DNA from: Gari tellinella
Taxonomy: Eukaryota > Mollusca > Bivalvia > Cardiida > Psammobiidae
Assembly: GCA_922989275.2 (NCBI GenBank)
Contig: OV277863.1
Span: 21,418,001-21,482,000, forward strand
Length of the DNA: 64,000 nucleotides
Direction of reading: 5' to 3'
In this document: positions 1-10,758 of the stretch, piece after piece
Layout: each line of letters starts with the position of its first letter
Numbering within the stretch: the stretch's first letter is position 1
Notes under the pieces: model-generated
The model's database searches: none
What the model was told of the DNA's origin: nothing
What the model saw: the letters and a program-made list of their open reading frames with translations, nothing else
Position numbers and translations under genes: made by a program

Positions 1-299
1 ATTAGTTTTATACTCTTTAACCTGTCGTTAACAATTACTCGCTCAATATAGAACGTTATTATTTTCACAAATAAAAGCTGAATATCTTAGCTCTCATTTG
101 AGCCCTATATTTTGGAAATCGGAGGAAAGTTAAAGTTTTAACGGAATTTTAATTAACTATAGGTAGCCGTCCCAGGTGAACGCGCGCGCTTTAGACGTGT
201 TCATCGATCGATTAACCGCGAGTCGGCGGACAGGTATCGATCGGCGAATGAACGACACCATTATTGGGGAAATATGTGGTTTCAGATCCGGTGCTTATT

Positions 300-478
300 A
301 ATTCGTGTAGATATGCACCATCAGAACAAAAATCTATATCCTAGCAGATGGTAGCTTAAAGCAGGCTGAAAGTAAAGCATAATGCGCCTTAAGGTGCATT
401 CTGCTTTACTTTCAACCTGCTTTAAATGGTCACTTATATCTTCAATACCAGAAACGGGCTATGGGGTAAAAGGTTTAG
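300..478. mobile_element. M1 MITE, left part degraded
   Basis: The central M1 hairpin (AAGCAGGCTGAAAGTAAAGC arm) spans about 355-425, followed by the CTATGGGGTAAA end. The left boundary is uncertain. Confidence 0.75.
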
Positions 479-1021
479 GAGCATGCTGCTTTACTTCCAG
501 CCTCCTTGTAACAACCATCTGTCTTGAATACAGAAAACTCTAGGGGGGGTGGATGGGGGATGGGGTAAGTGAACCCAGTGTTACAGTGATGGCATTGGTT
601 ACACTTACGTTAAGGCAGGGCATCCATTTCCAATGGACACAAGTGCGTTGTCCGTCAATCGTTGACAATTGGACACACAAAGAAAATTCAGGGCATGACA
701 GTGTTCCCCAATCAGCTGTAATGAGTCATCCGTTATGTTCTGAAACAAAAAATAATAACGGTCAAAATAGTTTGCTACTCGTGGAAACTCCGGCAGAGGT
801 ATGTAAGCTTATATGGACTAGTTTCGTTCAGTATTTGAATTCATCAGAACGTATGGCATTTGTACTACGAAACGTGCATATTTATACAAATGGGATAGTA
901 TCACGTGATGTCTATTATCACATATTTGACATGTTTTACACAAAAATAATATTTATCATTATCATCCCTTGTCAATTTATGTTAATGAAATAATTGCCAA
1001 AATTGCCAAAGGTATTTCGGC

Positions 1022-1272
1022 TTAACTCTTTCCTCCCTAAAACTTTAAATGGACAATTTCTGTTTCCATTTTAGTCTAGTCCATTTCTGACTTTTAAGGG
1101 TTGTTTTTGTCAATGTTTGGCATTATGACAAACAGTGAAGACCCTGATCAGAGGGCTCCTGCCGGAGCCCTCTGATCTGGGTCTTCACTGTTTGCATAGG
1201 ACAAGTGTTCTATTCACATGTACACTGTTTGAAAAGAACGCCTATATGCGGGACTAGGGTTCAAAGGGTTAA
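1022..1272. mobile_element. M2 MITE, complete
   Basis: Bounded by TTAA (1022-1025 and 1269-1272). It starts TTAACTCTTTCCTCCC, has a central hairpin with CAAACAGTGAAGACCCTGAT arms around 1128-1197, and ends CAAAGGGTTAA. Confidence 0.88.
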
Positions 1273-1296
1273 ACAATTATTTCTATCTCTAACAGT

Positions 1297-1465
1297 TTGG
1301 AGCCAGATCAGACACTGAGTCTGAGATCTTTCTCAAGCAGTTGATTGGTCAGATTTGAGCAAAAGCTCAAATCTGACCAATCAAATGCTTGGAAATAATC
1401 TAAGACTCAACTCAAAAGCTTTATACCCTTTGGGCCTGCATGGTGTTTGACCAGGCTCCAAACCA
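1297..1465. mobile_element. Hairpin element with GATTGGTCAGATTTGAGC core
   Basis: Hairpin arms around 1339-1397 centre on GAGCAAAAGCTC. The outer ends form a second inverted repeat (TTTGGAGCC / GGCTCCAAA). A relative lies at 15775-15896. Confidence 0.65.
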
Positions 1466-2077
1466 TTTGTCACTCAAATCAAAATTAGCTCAATGGCCCC
1501 TGAAACTTTTAATGGATATTTCCAGTTTTCAATAATTTAGTTTATTCTGTTTCATAGCAGTTGAGATTCTGGCTGACTATTTCTCCTTGTAACACGACAA
1601 TCTCTTAAAACTGAGAATGATCTCATTAAACTTAACTCTCCAATATGACCATAAAATATCTTCTTAGATCTGACAACCTGACTCTCTTCAAAAGATTTTA
1701 CCCCCATAACGGAACCACAAATATATTCTTTACTTTGTATACATAACCCCATGCTGTATATCATATACCTGGGTGAAATAAAGTTATGTTCTGTTCTGTT
1801 CTGTTCAAGGTACACAAACTCCACCAGGATTTTATATGTGGTCACCCTGGTTACAAGAAAGCTCAGAAGAGTGACTGTGTTTATGACAAGCAGGAGAAAG
1901 TCAACACCGGTTGAATTCTTTATTTTTCAGATCTATTTTATTTAAGCATTGCCATTGTCAAACATCCACTCACCTGACAAGAATGTAGGTTAATTCTGAG
2001 AATATTTTTACAATGTTCTGCTATATGGCCGACCCCAATATCTGTTATCTGAAAAAGATACAAAAGGAGAAGACTCA

Positions 2078-2327
2078 TTAACCCTATACTCCATTTATAC
2101 GCCTTTTTACGCATATAATTAATTCTTCCACTGTAGAAAATAGTTCCACTATATACAGTCATGAATATGAACATAAGAAATATTTTCTACAATCTAGCAG
2201 ATGGTTGCTTAAAGCAGGCTGAAAGTAAAGCAAAATGCGCCTTAAGGCGCATTCTGCTTTACTTTCAACCTGCTTTAAGTGGTCACCTCTCTTCAATACA
2301 AAGAGAGGCTATGGCGTAAAGGGTTAA
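2078..2327. mobile_element. M1 MITE, complete, 250 bp
   Basis: TTAA at both ends. Central hairpin with perfect AATGCGCCTTAAGGCGCATT centre near 2236-2255. Confidence 0.92.
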
Positions 2328-2534
2328 CTACGGCCTGTCATAAAGTGTTCAAAAAGTGTCTGTAACAATGTCACAGGACACAGACAGGTTATACAGAAGG
2401 GAGAAGTTGCATTTGATGTTTCATTAGATAAATTCCATAACTCACACGCAAATGTTCAACTGTCTCATACAAACCTTGTTAAGAAAAATCTTATTAGTCT
2501 GCATACAGTCCGTCCTTGTTGCCTCAGCAGACAA

Positions 2535-2660
2535 TAGATATGCCTTGTTTTTGCCTTTAATTTATTCCTCCATGAAAAATATAGTTCTACTTCATAATAC
2601 AGTCATGAATCATGCACCATAAGAAATAGTTCCTATATCCTAACAATTTCCTAGCTAATA
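2535..2660. mobile_element. M1 MITE, fragment
   Basis: Retains the CCTTTAATTTATTCCTCC and CATAAGAAATAG segments of one M1 flank but no hairpin. Confidence 0.6.
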
Positions 2661-2699
2661 TAAGGACTAAGTTCTTCTCAGTGCATTAATAATTGAAGG

Positions 2700-2895
2700 G
2701 GTAAAAAAGTGAGATGAGGAGAGTATTCTAAATACTCAAATCCTTGTCTGCACCGAACCCCTATGGTGTGAATACTCATTAGAATCCTCTCAAAGAGACC
2801 ATTTGTAATGAGTAGTGACACAATAGGGTTTGATGCATATATGATTGAGATCATGTTGGAAATCTTGAGTTTACTCCTTCTTATCTCGAGCCCTG
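2700..2895. mobile_element. M4 MITE, diverged
   Basis: Has the ACTCATTAGAAT...AATGAGTAGTGACAC hairpin near 2775-2820 and the right end CTTATCTCGAGCCCTG. The left end is worn. Confidence 0.75.
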
Positions 2896-3137
2896 GGGCC
2901 CGTTTCATAAAACTTCGTACGACAAATGTTGTCGTAAGTCAGATTATAAAACGTTCAATTATTATTTATTTCTTCATCTAATCCTGTCTTGTGACATCTT
3001 TTTGGAATCGTCTTGAAAAGACGATTCCAAAAAGATGTCACAAGACAGGATTAGATAGAGAAATCAGAGATAAAATGTATTTTGAGGATTTGACTTACGA
3101 TAACATTTGTCGTAAGATGTTTTATGAAACAGGGCCC
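2896..3137. mobile_element. MITE with GGGCCCGTTTCATAAA ends
   Basis: Terminal inverted repeats GGGCCCGTTTCATAAA and TTTATGAAACAGGGCCC with inner repeats CGACAAATGTTGTCGTAAGT/ACTTACGATAACATTTGTCG. The central hairpin AATCCTGTCTTGTGACATC is near 2981-3051. A truncated copy lies at 38274-38420. Confidence 0.8.
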
Positions 3138-3338
3138 TGAATTGTTATTTACGACATTTATTTTAGTGGTTGTAATAATTGGTATAACTACAATTCAGAA
3201 TGCCCCTATGGGAGCTCTCCATTCTACACGTAGTATGAAGTAGCCACCTGTCTTTGAGACATTCATGTTTCTAAATTGAATGGTCACATAACCTTTTCCT
3301 CCACAGCCATCAGGGCAAATCATTTATATCAAACTGTG

Positions 3339-3475
3339 TTTAACCCATTACTCCATTAATATGTCTTTTTACACCTTTAATTATTCTTACGCTATGAAAA
3401 GTAGTCCATAGATAGGAATTTGCTAGGATATAGGATCTATTTCTTATGGTGCATATTCATGACTGTTTAAAGTGA
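3339..3475. mobile_element. M1 MITE, rearranged fragment
   Basis: Starts TTTAACCCATTACTCC. The left flank is followed by an inverted piece of the other flank (CTTATGGTGCATATTCATGA); the hairpin is missing. Confidence 0.6.
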
Positions 3476-3721
3476 AACTTTCGTCCTCATGCATAGACAA
3501 ATAAATTCACTTGGGAAATAAAAAGGAATTATCTATTGGGTATTGAAACAAGGAGTGACTGTATGAAAAATGTCTGGATCTATGCATGTGTTATGTATAA
3601 TGCTAAAACATGTATGACAACTCATCAATCACAATGTACTTTAGAGACACAGCATTGTCTCAGGGGCGTTGTCTGTTAATATTTCACATCTAACTTTTCT
3701 TCCAGCATCCCCGAAAAAAGA

Positions 3722-3870
3722 TTTAACCCTTTCTATCATAGCTTGTTCTCAAGATTTTCTCAAGTAGGTGGTTACTTAAAGCAGGCTGGAAGTAAAGCAG
3801 AAAGCTTCTTTCAGAAGCTTTCTGCTTTACTTTCAGCCTGCTTTGAGAAAACCCCTGTCTGGAACACCTT
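3722..3870. mobile_element. M1 MITE with variant hairpin centre
   Basis: The M1 arms enclose AAAGCTTCTTTCAGAAGCTTT instead of the usual GCGCCTTAAGGCGC; both arms have changed together. The right flank is truncated. Confidence 0.8.
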
Positions 3871-4039
3871 CCAGTAACTTGTCTCCTCATCCATTCCCTT
3901 ACCAGTGATTAAACAATCACTTGTACAGTGAAGAAGACATTATAATATTCTTTCCAATCTAAACAAAATGAAACACAAACGCAATACAATAAAATGTTGA
4001 AAATGCTATGTTTTGAAACTGTTGTCGTTTCCCTTTTAT

Positions 4040-4097
4040 CTGAATGGTAATCAGTTTGGAGTCTGTATCTGATCTGGTTCCAAACTGTTTGCAATTA
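4040..4097. mobile_element. M3 hairpin remnant
   Basis: CAGTTTGGAGTC...GGTTCCAAACTGTTTGC, a shortened M3 core. Confidence 0.6.
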
Positions 4098-4442
4098 ACA
4101 CACCCTGTATGTTTTTAAAACATTAAATTTAATTAATTAACATGTTCATTAGGAAAGGACAATGTCTTCTCCCTGTATGAGTAACTGGCTGCAATCACAG
4201 CTGGGAGAGAATCAAGGACTAACCACAGCCTCTCACAGACATGCCTGATTGTACATAATGGGCAATACTTGGCCATGTTCTCAGACGCTTAAATCAACTT
4301 CTATGCAAACAACTGTCACACGATAGCTGCAACAAACCAGTCATTCTCCCGAGACAATTTACTCTAGCAGCCTCACTTCATCTACTGCAGCCAGTCGTAA
4401 TTCAGTTGTAATTCAGAACTGATGCAGTAGTAAGTCAGATAG

Positions 4443-4902
4443 AGTAAAGCTTATCTTATAACGACCACTATAAAAACCAAAACTAATTGATGGTATAAAA
4501 GACAGGTGACAGCTTAAAGCAAGGTAACAGCAAAACAGAAAGCTCCTAAAGGAGTGTTTTGTTTAACTGTCACCTTGCTTTAACCCATTACTCCATATCC
4601 TGTTTCTCATTTTGAAGATAGTTGAGCCCTTAAAGCAGGTTGAAAGTAAAGCAGAATGCGCCTTAAGGCGCATTCTGCTTTACTTTCAGTCTGCTTTAAG
4701 CTATTATCTGCTAGAATATAGAAAATATTTCTTATGATTCTTATTTGTGACAGTATAAATTGGAACTATTTTCTTCAGTAGAGGAATAAATTAAAGGTGT
4801 AAAAAAGAAATATTTATGGGGTAAGGGGTTAAGCAGCCACCTGTCATTCACACCTAACAATAATCACAATTAAATGGTTATAATAGAGAGGTTTTACTGT
4901 AT
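4443..4902. mobile_element. M5 MITE interrupted by M1
   Basis: Ends resemble CTTATAACGACCACTA and GAGAGGTTTTACTGTA. Its core hairpin (AAGCAAGGTAACAGCAAAAC arm) is split near its right end by an M1 copy at 4580-4832 with TTAA on both sides. Confidence 0.85.
4580..4832. mobile_element. M1 MITE nested in M5, complete
   Basis: TTAA target duplicated: CTTGCTTTAA before and TTAAGCAGCCACCTG after, which rejoin to the normal M5 sequence. Hairpin centre GCGCCTTAAGGCGC. Confidence 0.92.
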
Positions 4903-5015
4903 ATTGTGAGGCAGTAGTACTTTTGTCACACCAATAGTTGAGGATCTTTATAGGTGCAGGTGGTTCAGAGCACCACACAAGCATAGTGGAATAACAGTTT
5001 GAGTTACTATCCCTA

Positions 5016-5062
5016 GGGCTCCAGATAAGAGTGAAATTTTGTATATTTACGACATTTTCTTC
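5016..5062. mobile_element. M4 MITE, left-end fragment
   Basis: AGGGCTCCAGATAAGAGTGA followed by unrelated sequence. Confidence 0.55.
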
Positions 5063-5119
5063 TTTTAAGCTTTCCCTTCATCATAAGGCAAACTAGGACA
5101 AATCACCTAATATCCAACT

Positions 5120-5198
5120 CTGTTTAGAGAAACTATTTTCTTCAGTGGATGAATTAATTAAACGCGTAAAAGGGCATATTTATAAAGGAAAGGGTTAA
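5120..5198. mobile_element. M1 MITE, right-flank fragment
   Basis: ACTATTTTCTTCAGTGGATG to AAAGGGTTAA, without the hairpin. Confidence 0.65.
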
Positions 5199-5590
5199 GG
5201 CCCTTATTGATTTCATCCTCAGCACATGTCTCTATCAGAAATGAATAATATTGACTCATTATGACAGGAAAACATCTCTTCAAGTTTCTCATACAATTTG
5301 AGTCACTGACAAATTAGATTTAATACCTGACCTCATATATCTGACAGAATCTAACTAATTCAATTTATCAGGAATTTAGTTATAGTTATGTACAGTGAGT
5401 CATAGGCTTAAGTGGCAAATTTCTTGTCATTTTACATCATTTTTCAAGTTTGTTCTTGAATAGCAAATATTTGTCTTCCAAAGGGAAAAGATATATAGGT
5501 TTGAAATGTTCTAGATACCTAATAGCAAACATAATATGCCAACACTGATTATACAGTCACTGATTATACATGTATACAGTCAGTCATGTA

Positions 5591-6055
5591 TTAATCCTTT
5601 TCATGCTATAAGCAGGGCTCTAGATAAAAGGGCAGTAAACTGAACAAATCCAACATTTTCTTACTCATTTCAGCACCAAATCCTATGGAGTTACTACTCA
5701 TTAGAATCGCATCAAAGAGATGATTCTAAGAGCAGTAACACCATAGGGTTAAATGCAGAAATAAAGATTTTAGTTTTTGATTGTTTTCTTCCTATCTGGA
5801 TGAGCTGTATAAGTGTATACCATGCAGTATTGATGCTTTTTGAAAATAATGTAGGCCCACATCAGACAGCTCTTTCAGAAGCTGTCTGATCAGGGTCTGC
5901 CTTGTTTTCCCAAAGAATCTGCCTGACATAAATCTACACTCTTTCCTGTGGAAAGTTTTCCTTTTTTTATTACTCAATGTAATAGTTAAGATGATATAAT
6001 TATGCTCGTAGTGGGCGGAGCTTAATATATGAATATTCAGCATGAAAAGGGTTAA
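5591..6055. mobile_element. TTAA element (GCATGAAAAGGGTTAA end) interrupted by M4
   Basis: Begins TTAATCCTTTTCATGC and ends GCATGAAAAGGGTTAA, a terminal inverted repeat. Core hairpin TCAGACAGCTC...GCTGTCTGATC near 5855-5900. M4 at about 5614-5800 interrupts the left half. Confidence 0.7.
5614..5800. mobile_element. M4 MITE, nested
   Basis: AGGGCTCTAGATAAAAGGG at the left, CCTATCTGGA at the right. The hairpin centre has drifted (AATCGCATCAAAGAGATGATT). Confidence 0.75.
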
Positions 6056-6179
6056 GTGAGTACTCAACAGAAGACCCTTGGTTAATCTTTAAGACAGGAG
6101 GCTGCTAAATGTAGGATACAATTAATGCTCAAAGCTCATGTAGGAGCTTCCTGCATTATTCTTATCCAGCTCTAACCCA

Positions 6180-6418
6180 TTAACCCATAAATACACCTTT
6201 TTATGCCTTCAATTTATTCCTCCACTGAAGAAAATAGTTCAACATTATACTCTGATACGTTCCAGAACAAATATTTTCTTTCTCCAGTAGATTAAAGCTT
6301 AAAACAGGCTGAAAGTAAAGCAGAATGCACCTTAAGGTGCATTCTGCTTTACTTTCAACCTGCTTTAAGTAAGCACCTGTCTTCAAAACTAGAAACAGGC
6401 TATGAAGTAATGGGTTCA
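6180..6418. mobile_element. M1 MITE, near complete
   Basis: Starts TTAACCCATAAATACACC. Perfect hairpin centre GCACCTTAAGGTGC. The last TTAA has decayed to TTCA. Confidence 0.88.
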
Positions 6419-6463
6419 GCAGTTAAGCCAGTTATGTGTCTTCGAGATGTACATGCTAGTTTA

Positions 6464-6809
6464 ACCCACCTGACTACAGCCTATACATACCAGACCTCTG
6501 AAAATAGTACCCACCTGACTACAGCCTATACATACCAGACCTCTGAAAATACACTAGTACCCACCTGACTACAGCCTATGCATACCAGACCTCTGAAAAT
6601 AGTACCCACCTGACTACAGCCTATACATACCAGACCTCTGAAAATAGTACCCACCTGACTACAGCCTATACATACCAGACCTCTGAAAATAGTACCCACC
6701 TGACTACAGCCTATACATACCAGACCTCTGAAAATAGTACCCACCTGACTACAGCCTATACATACCAGACCTCTGAAAATAGTACCAACCTGACTACAGC
6801 CTATACATA
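6464..6809 (-). repeat. 45-bp tandem repeat, 8 copies, copying an exon end and splice donor
   Basis: Eight head-to-tail copies of a 45-bp unit begin near 6464, 6509, 6559, 6604, 6649, 6694, 6739 and 6784. Read on the minus strand, the copy at 6784-6809 is the true 3' end of the FBXL exon. Every other copy repeats the last ~20 exon bases (ending TGTAGTCAG), a donor-like GTGGGT and an acceptor-like TATTTTCAG. Because 45 is a multiple of 3, the copies stay open in the exon frame and would add 15 residues each (VGTIFRGLVCIGCSQ). One copy near 6551 has a 4-bp insertion that breaks the frame. Confidence 0.95.
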
Positions 6810-6916
6810 TGAAGTCTTTCAGTTTGAGGCAGCCTCGCGCCAGCGCTTCCAAGCCATCATTGGTTATATCCTTACACCATGACACATTGATATGTTCCAA
6901 ATTGTGGCACCCATGA
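6790..6916 (-). CDS. FBXL20: FBXL2/FBXL20-like, internal exon 5 of 5 visible, next to duplicated donor
   Basis: This 127-nt exon encodes HGCHNLEHINVSWCKDITND, then GLEALARGCLKLKDFICIGCSQ. It matches family repeat EGCPLLEQLNISWCDQVTKDG...GCTQ and ends at the same place as the vertebrate exon (Cys-Ser/Thr-Gln, phase 0). The acceptor is TTTCAG/TCATGG and the inferred donor CAG/GTTGGT at 6789-6788. Beyond the donor the sequence stays open in the same frame through several 45-bp repeat copies, so a longer exon cannot be excluded. The following exon (LEDEALKYIG in vertebrates) was not found between 1 and 6463. Confidence 0.9.
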
Positions 6917-7305
6917 CTGAAACAAAACACTCACATACAGTGGCATTTAACACATTATTCTGCATATTTATAGGAAACTTAATACAATTACCATGCAGTT
7001 AAATGAATATATAAATAACAAAAGGATCAAGGTATACACCGTTTCCCTAGAGCCCTCTAGTTAAGATATACACTGTTTCCCTAGACCAAGTGTACTCTTC
7101 TTTTTCACCAGTACACTATATAATTTTGTTCTGATGTATATGAGCCGTGCCATGACAAAACAAGCCTTATTGCATTGCAACATTGTACAGGCCAAGCAAC
7201 ATTGTCATCCCAGACTCCTTATCTGAGTTTGGTCAACACTACCAAAATTAATACTGTATATCATACAGCTACATAAAATGATTTAGATGCATGTAGGTGT
7301 CCAAC

Positions 7306-7368
7306 AGTGTAGATCAAGGCTAGCCGCATCAAAGACAGGGTGGCTGGCCTTGATCTACACCCTTTGCA
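7306..7368. repeat. Isolated inverted repeat
   Basis: GTGTAGATCAAGGC pairs with GCCTTGATCTACAC about 30 bp away. No flanking element ends were recognised. Confidence 0.6.
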
Positions 7369-7854
7369 ATGCAATAAGTCAGGTTTTCTCATCAGGGTTC
7401 AAACTGCATGATACACTGGCCTTATTTTGCAAAAAAAATTTTATATAATATTTTCTTAGAATATATAATTATATCGTAACCAATGACAATTGTTGCAGAT
7501 GACAATATAATTAAGCATTCAAAGAGTTTGACTAATAAAACAAACAAGTTTTACTTATAAAATAAACAACTATTTACACACTATTTACAATAACTTAACT
7601 CTTGATCATGATACAAGACAATGAATACATGTAATTGTTTTTAAATAAACTTCAATTAGCAGTCTCTCCCATGTTTATACAAAACAAATAAAAGAAATGT
7701 ACCAATTTCTATAATTGTTAATTTGTTTTACACCTAAATGTGCAAGGTCTCTTGTTGGAACCTTCTCAACAATATTTTTCTGTCTCTTCAAAACCATAAA
7801 AAAAACATTCAATTATGTTAAATAGCTATGCAATTTTAAAACATTATTTTCCTA

Positions 7855-8073
7855 TCAACCCTTATCGTGCTAAGTGTGACCTGGCTTATATCTGCAAACA
7901 GCTTGGATCCAGATCAGACGCCGCGTAACGCGGCGTCTGATCTGGATCCAAGCTGTTTGCCACTCTATACGTAATAATTGCTCAAGTTTAAAAAAAAAAT
8001 TCAAAGTTAATTTTGTCTTATTTCGCAGATAATATATTTGAAGTAGACGACAATTCAGCATGATGAGGGTTAA
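7855..8073. mobile_element. M3 MITE
   Basis: Outer repeat CAACCCTTATCGTGC / GCATGATGAGGGTTAA. Central hairpin GCAAACAGCTTGGATCCAGA with centre CGCCGCGTAACGCGGCG. Confidence 0.85.
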
Positions 8074-8191
8074 TCATTGTTGACTTATTGCGAAAACAAA
8101 ACCATTTCCTTCCACTGCCAATCATGTAGAAGACTGGACTAAATTTTATACCAATCTTTCTCAGGGCACTGAACGTGTATCAACTTAAATG

Positions 8192-8587
8192 TACAGTCAA
8201 AACTCGATACTTCGAACTCGCTTAAATCGATCTTACCAGACTTTCATAAGTTTAATCTCCACAATACTACCTCGCTTAACCCTTTGAACCCTAGTCCCGC
8301 ATATAGGCGTCCTTTTCAAACAGTGTGCATGTGAATAGTTCACTTGTCCTATGCAAACAGTGAAGACCCAGATCAGAGGGCTCCGAAAGGAGCCCTCTGA
8401 TCAGGGTCTTCACTGTTTGTCACAATGTCAAACATTGACTAAAACACCCCTTAAAAGTCAGAAATGGACTAGGCTAAAATGGAAACTGGAATTGTCCATT
8501 TCAAGTTTCAGGGAGGAAAGAGTTATAACTTTGAAATATGGGTATGTTCGAACTAAAGTGAGTTTGAATTATCAAGTTTCAACAGTA
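8192..8587. mobile_element. M6 MITE interrupted by M2
   Basis: TACAGTCAAAACTCGATACT at the left and TATCAAGTTTCAACAGTA at the right, a pogo-like terminal inverted repeat at TA. M2 at 8276-8526 sits inside. Confidence 0.82.
8276..8526. mobile_element. M2 MITE nested in M6
   Basis: TTAACCCTTTGAACCCTAGT to GGAGGAAAGAGTTA. Hairpin centre GGGCTCCGAAAGGAGCCC. Confidence 0.88.
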
Positions 8588-8689
8588 TCTTATTCGTAAT
8601 ATTTGACAATTTATTTTCTTCAGACTGTAAGTTATTGGCATTTACAAATGGCAACACAGAAAGATTGGGAAAATGTATTACATTAATGC

Positions 8690-8899
8690 TTTACCCTATT
8701 GCCTGTTTCTAATATTGAAAATTGGTTACCACTTCAAGCAGGTTGAAAATAAAGCAGAATTTAACTTTCAGCCTGCTTCAAGCTACCTTCTGCTAGAAAT
8801 AGAAAATATTTCTTATGATACATATTTGTGACTGAATAAAAGGAAACTATTTTCTTCAGTGAAGGAATATGTGTATGCCGATATGGAGTAATGGGTTAA
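8690..8899. mobile_element. M1 MITE with collapsed hairpin
   Basis: Both flanks and TTAA end (8896-8899) are present, but the hairpin centre and part of one arm are missing (AAGCAGAAT joins TTAACTTTCAGCC). Confidence 0.82.
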
Positions 8900-8934
8900 T
8901 ACCTATGTACAAAAAAGAAACCTGCTCATCTTTA

Positions 8935-9490
8935 ATTCATTCTCCCCTGCAAAATCAAATAGACAAAAAAATTCAAGTTTCCAATGAAGTCTAGTCCATT
9001 TTTTACTATTTAGGTTAAGGGTTTTACAATGTTTTGTAAAATGACAAGCAGTGCTGACTCTAATCTGCAGGCCCGTCTAGGATCCCTCTGATCTGGGTCT
9101 ACGCTGTTTGCATAGGACAAATGAACTCAAATAATCAAGGTCTTCACTGTTTGTGATTTTGCAATATATTGCAGAAAACAATCCTAAATAGTCATAAATG
9201 AACTAGACTTAACCCTTTCCCTTATAGAAGCGACTTTTAGCGCATTCATTTTATTCATCCGCCAAAGAAAATAGTTCCATTTTATACTGTCATAAATATG
9301 TACCATAAGAAATATTTTCTATATCCTAGCAGATAGTAACTAAAAGCAGGCTGAAAGTAAAGCAGAATGCGCCCTAGGGCGCATTCTGCTTTACTTTTAT
9401 CCTGCTTTAATAGGTCACATATCTTAAATACTAGAAACAGGCTATGGGTTAAAGGGTTAAATGGAAAATGGGATTGTCCATCAAAAGTTC
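8935..9490. mobile_element. M2 MITE, degraded, interrupted by M1
   Basis: Retains AGTCTAGTCCATTTTTTACT and CACTGTTTG segments. It resumes after 9460 with AAATGGAAAATGGGATTGTC. Confidence 0.65.
9209..9460. mobile_element. M1 MITE, complete, 252 bp, nested
   Basis: TTAA at both ends. Hairpin centre GCGCCCTAGGGCGC, a symmetric change from TTAA to CTAG. Confidence 0.9.
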
Positions 9491-9681
9491 AGGGCACCAG
9501 ATAAGGAGAGTTTTTCAAATACTCAAATCTTTATTTCTGCTTTAAACCCTATGACGTCACTACTCATTAGAATTGTCTCTTCAATAGGATCCAAATGTGT
9601 AGTAACACCACAAGATTTGGTGCTGAAATGAGTGAGAAAATGTTGGATTTGTTCCCTTTACTCCCTCTCACTGGAGCCCTG
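9490..9681. mobile_element. M4 MITE
   Basis: CAGGGCACCAGATAAGGAGA to TCTCACTGGAGCCCTG, with an imperfect AAAGTT duplication on both sides. The hairpin centre is damaged. Confidence 0.82.
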
Positions 9682-10160
9682 AAAGTTTCAGGGGTGAATG
9701 AGCTAATGGCGCGCTGAGAAATGTAAGTAAAATAAATATTGTGCAGTTCAATTCCCCAAACAGAACCTATTTATCACCTGGCACGGAGACCATTCTGCAA
9801 TTCAATTTTAAATTCTTCCTGAGAATCCAGCCAATTTCCATATAGAATTGTTTCTTTGGATCAATATATTACTTTATGCACCATGATGTAAGAATCAAAG
9901 CCTTCAGGGCAAAGTTTCAACAATATAAATGTGGTGTCTGATCTACATTGTTTGGTACTTGTGCAAAGTGATCCAGGTTTTTACTTTTGTCTAATACCAG
10001 TGGAAAAGGTGGAAACAGACAGACCAACAGATGGACAGACAGCATAACATGATCAATACATATCCCGCTTCCTTTATAGGGGAATAGGGGGAGACATAAT
10101 TTTAAGAAAATTAAACCACTGCAACATTTTGAAACAGGATATGCCATGATGTCATCCGAT

Positions 10161-10413
10161 TTAACCCTTTACCTGATAGCCTATTTCTAGTACTTAAGAT
10201 AGGTGACTACTTAAAGCAGGTTGAAAGTAAAGCAGAATGCGCCTTAGGGCGCATTCTGCTTTACTTTCAGCCTGCTTTAAGCTATCATGTACTATAATAT
10301 AGAAAATATTCCCATAAATACATATTCATTATTTGATTAAATTAGAACTATTTTCTTCAGTGGATGAATAAATCATAGCCGCTAAAAGGCGCTTCTATTG
10401 GGGAAAGGGTTAA
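10161..10413. mobile_element. M1 MITE, complete, 253 bp
   Basis: TTAACCCTTTACCTGATAGC to GGGAAAGGGTTAA. Hairpin centre GCGCCTTAGGGCGC. Confidence 0.92.
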
Positions 10414-10482
10414 ACAATTGCTGTCTGCTTTTATTTCTAAAATTTGAATTAAAGGTATGACTAAAGAAATATAAAATCGGAT

Positions 10483-10551
10483 GGCAAACAGTCTGGATCC
10501 TGATCAGACGCTGAGTGGAACGACGTCTGATCAGGATCCAAACTGTTTGCA
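10483..10551. mobile_element. M3 hairpin core
   Basis: GCAAACAGTCTGGATCCTGA arm with matching ATCAGGATCCAAACTGTTTG. Outer ends not identified. Confidence 0.75.
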
Positions 10552-10662
10552 AATGACCATTGCACTCTGAAAGGTAGTGCAGGAATTGAAATAAGGTAAG
10601 GACCCGTTCTTTTCCATGCATAACATCATGCATGCCATTAACTTAACCCTGGGTAGTCATAC

Positions 10663-10758
10663 CTTATAGATCTGAGGGCGTTATCTGTGATAGACTGACA
10701 CCCATTAATATCCAGGTGTCGCAACTTCTTACTGTACTTCCCCAAGCTTGTGCATGTT
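10663..10758 (-). CDS. FBXL20: FBXL2/FBXL20-like, internal exon 4 of 5 visible
   Basis: The exon encodes TCTSLGKYSKKLRHLDINGC followed by QSITDNALRSI, the third leucine-rich repeat (TCTSLSKFCSKLRHLDLASC in the human protein). The acceptor is TATTTCAG/AACATGC and the donor ATAAG/GTATGA. It is 96 nt long with split codons at both ends: CT+A joins from 13368 and AG+T joins to 6916. Confidence 0.93.

Larger units (their letters stand above)
1..6463. other. Downstream intronic or flanking DNA, no exon recognised
   Basis: Contains M1, M2, M4, M5 and other MITEs listed separately. I see nothing recognisable at 1-300, 480-1020, 1460-2070, 2330-2530, 3480-3720, 4100-4440, 4910-5010 or 5200-5590. An open frame at 553-993 on the plus strand (146 codons) has no motif I recognise. 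Confidence 0.6.
6917..10662. other. FBXL intron between exons 4 and 5
   Basis: A 3.7-kb intron holding a lone hairpin, M3, M6 with nested M2, three M1 copies and M4. The stretch 7380-7850 is AT-rich and contains nothing I recognise; 9690-9910 is likewise blank. Confidence 0.85.

Noticed and set aside
553..993. 146-codon plus-strand frame
   Set aside because: No recognised domain, no homologous exon pattern and low-complexity end; listed only as an unexplained stretch.
4645..4690. M1 hairpins as microRNA precursors
   Set aside because: The stems are perfect and too numerous, with tiny loops; they look like MITE structure. Small RNAs from them remain possible.
6464..6809. Regular 45-bp repeats as a CRISPR array
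   Set aside because: There are no unique spacers; it is a simple head-to-tail tandem repeat in a eukaryotic intron.
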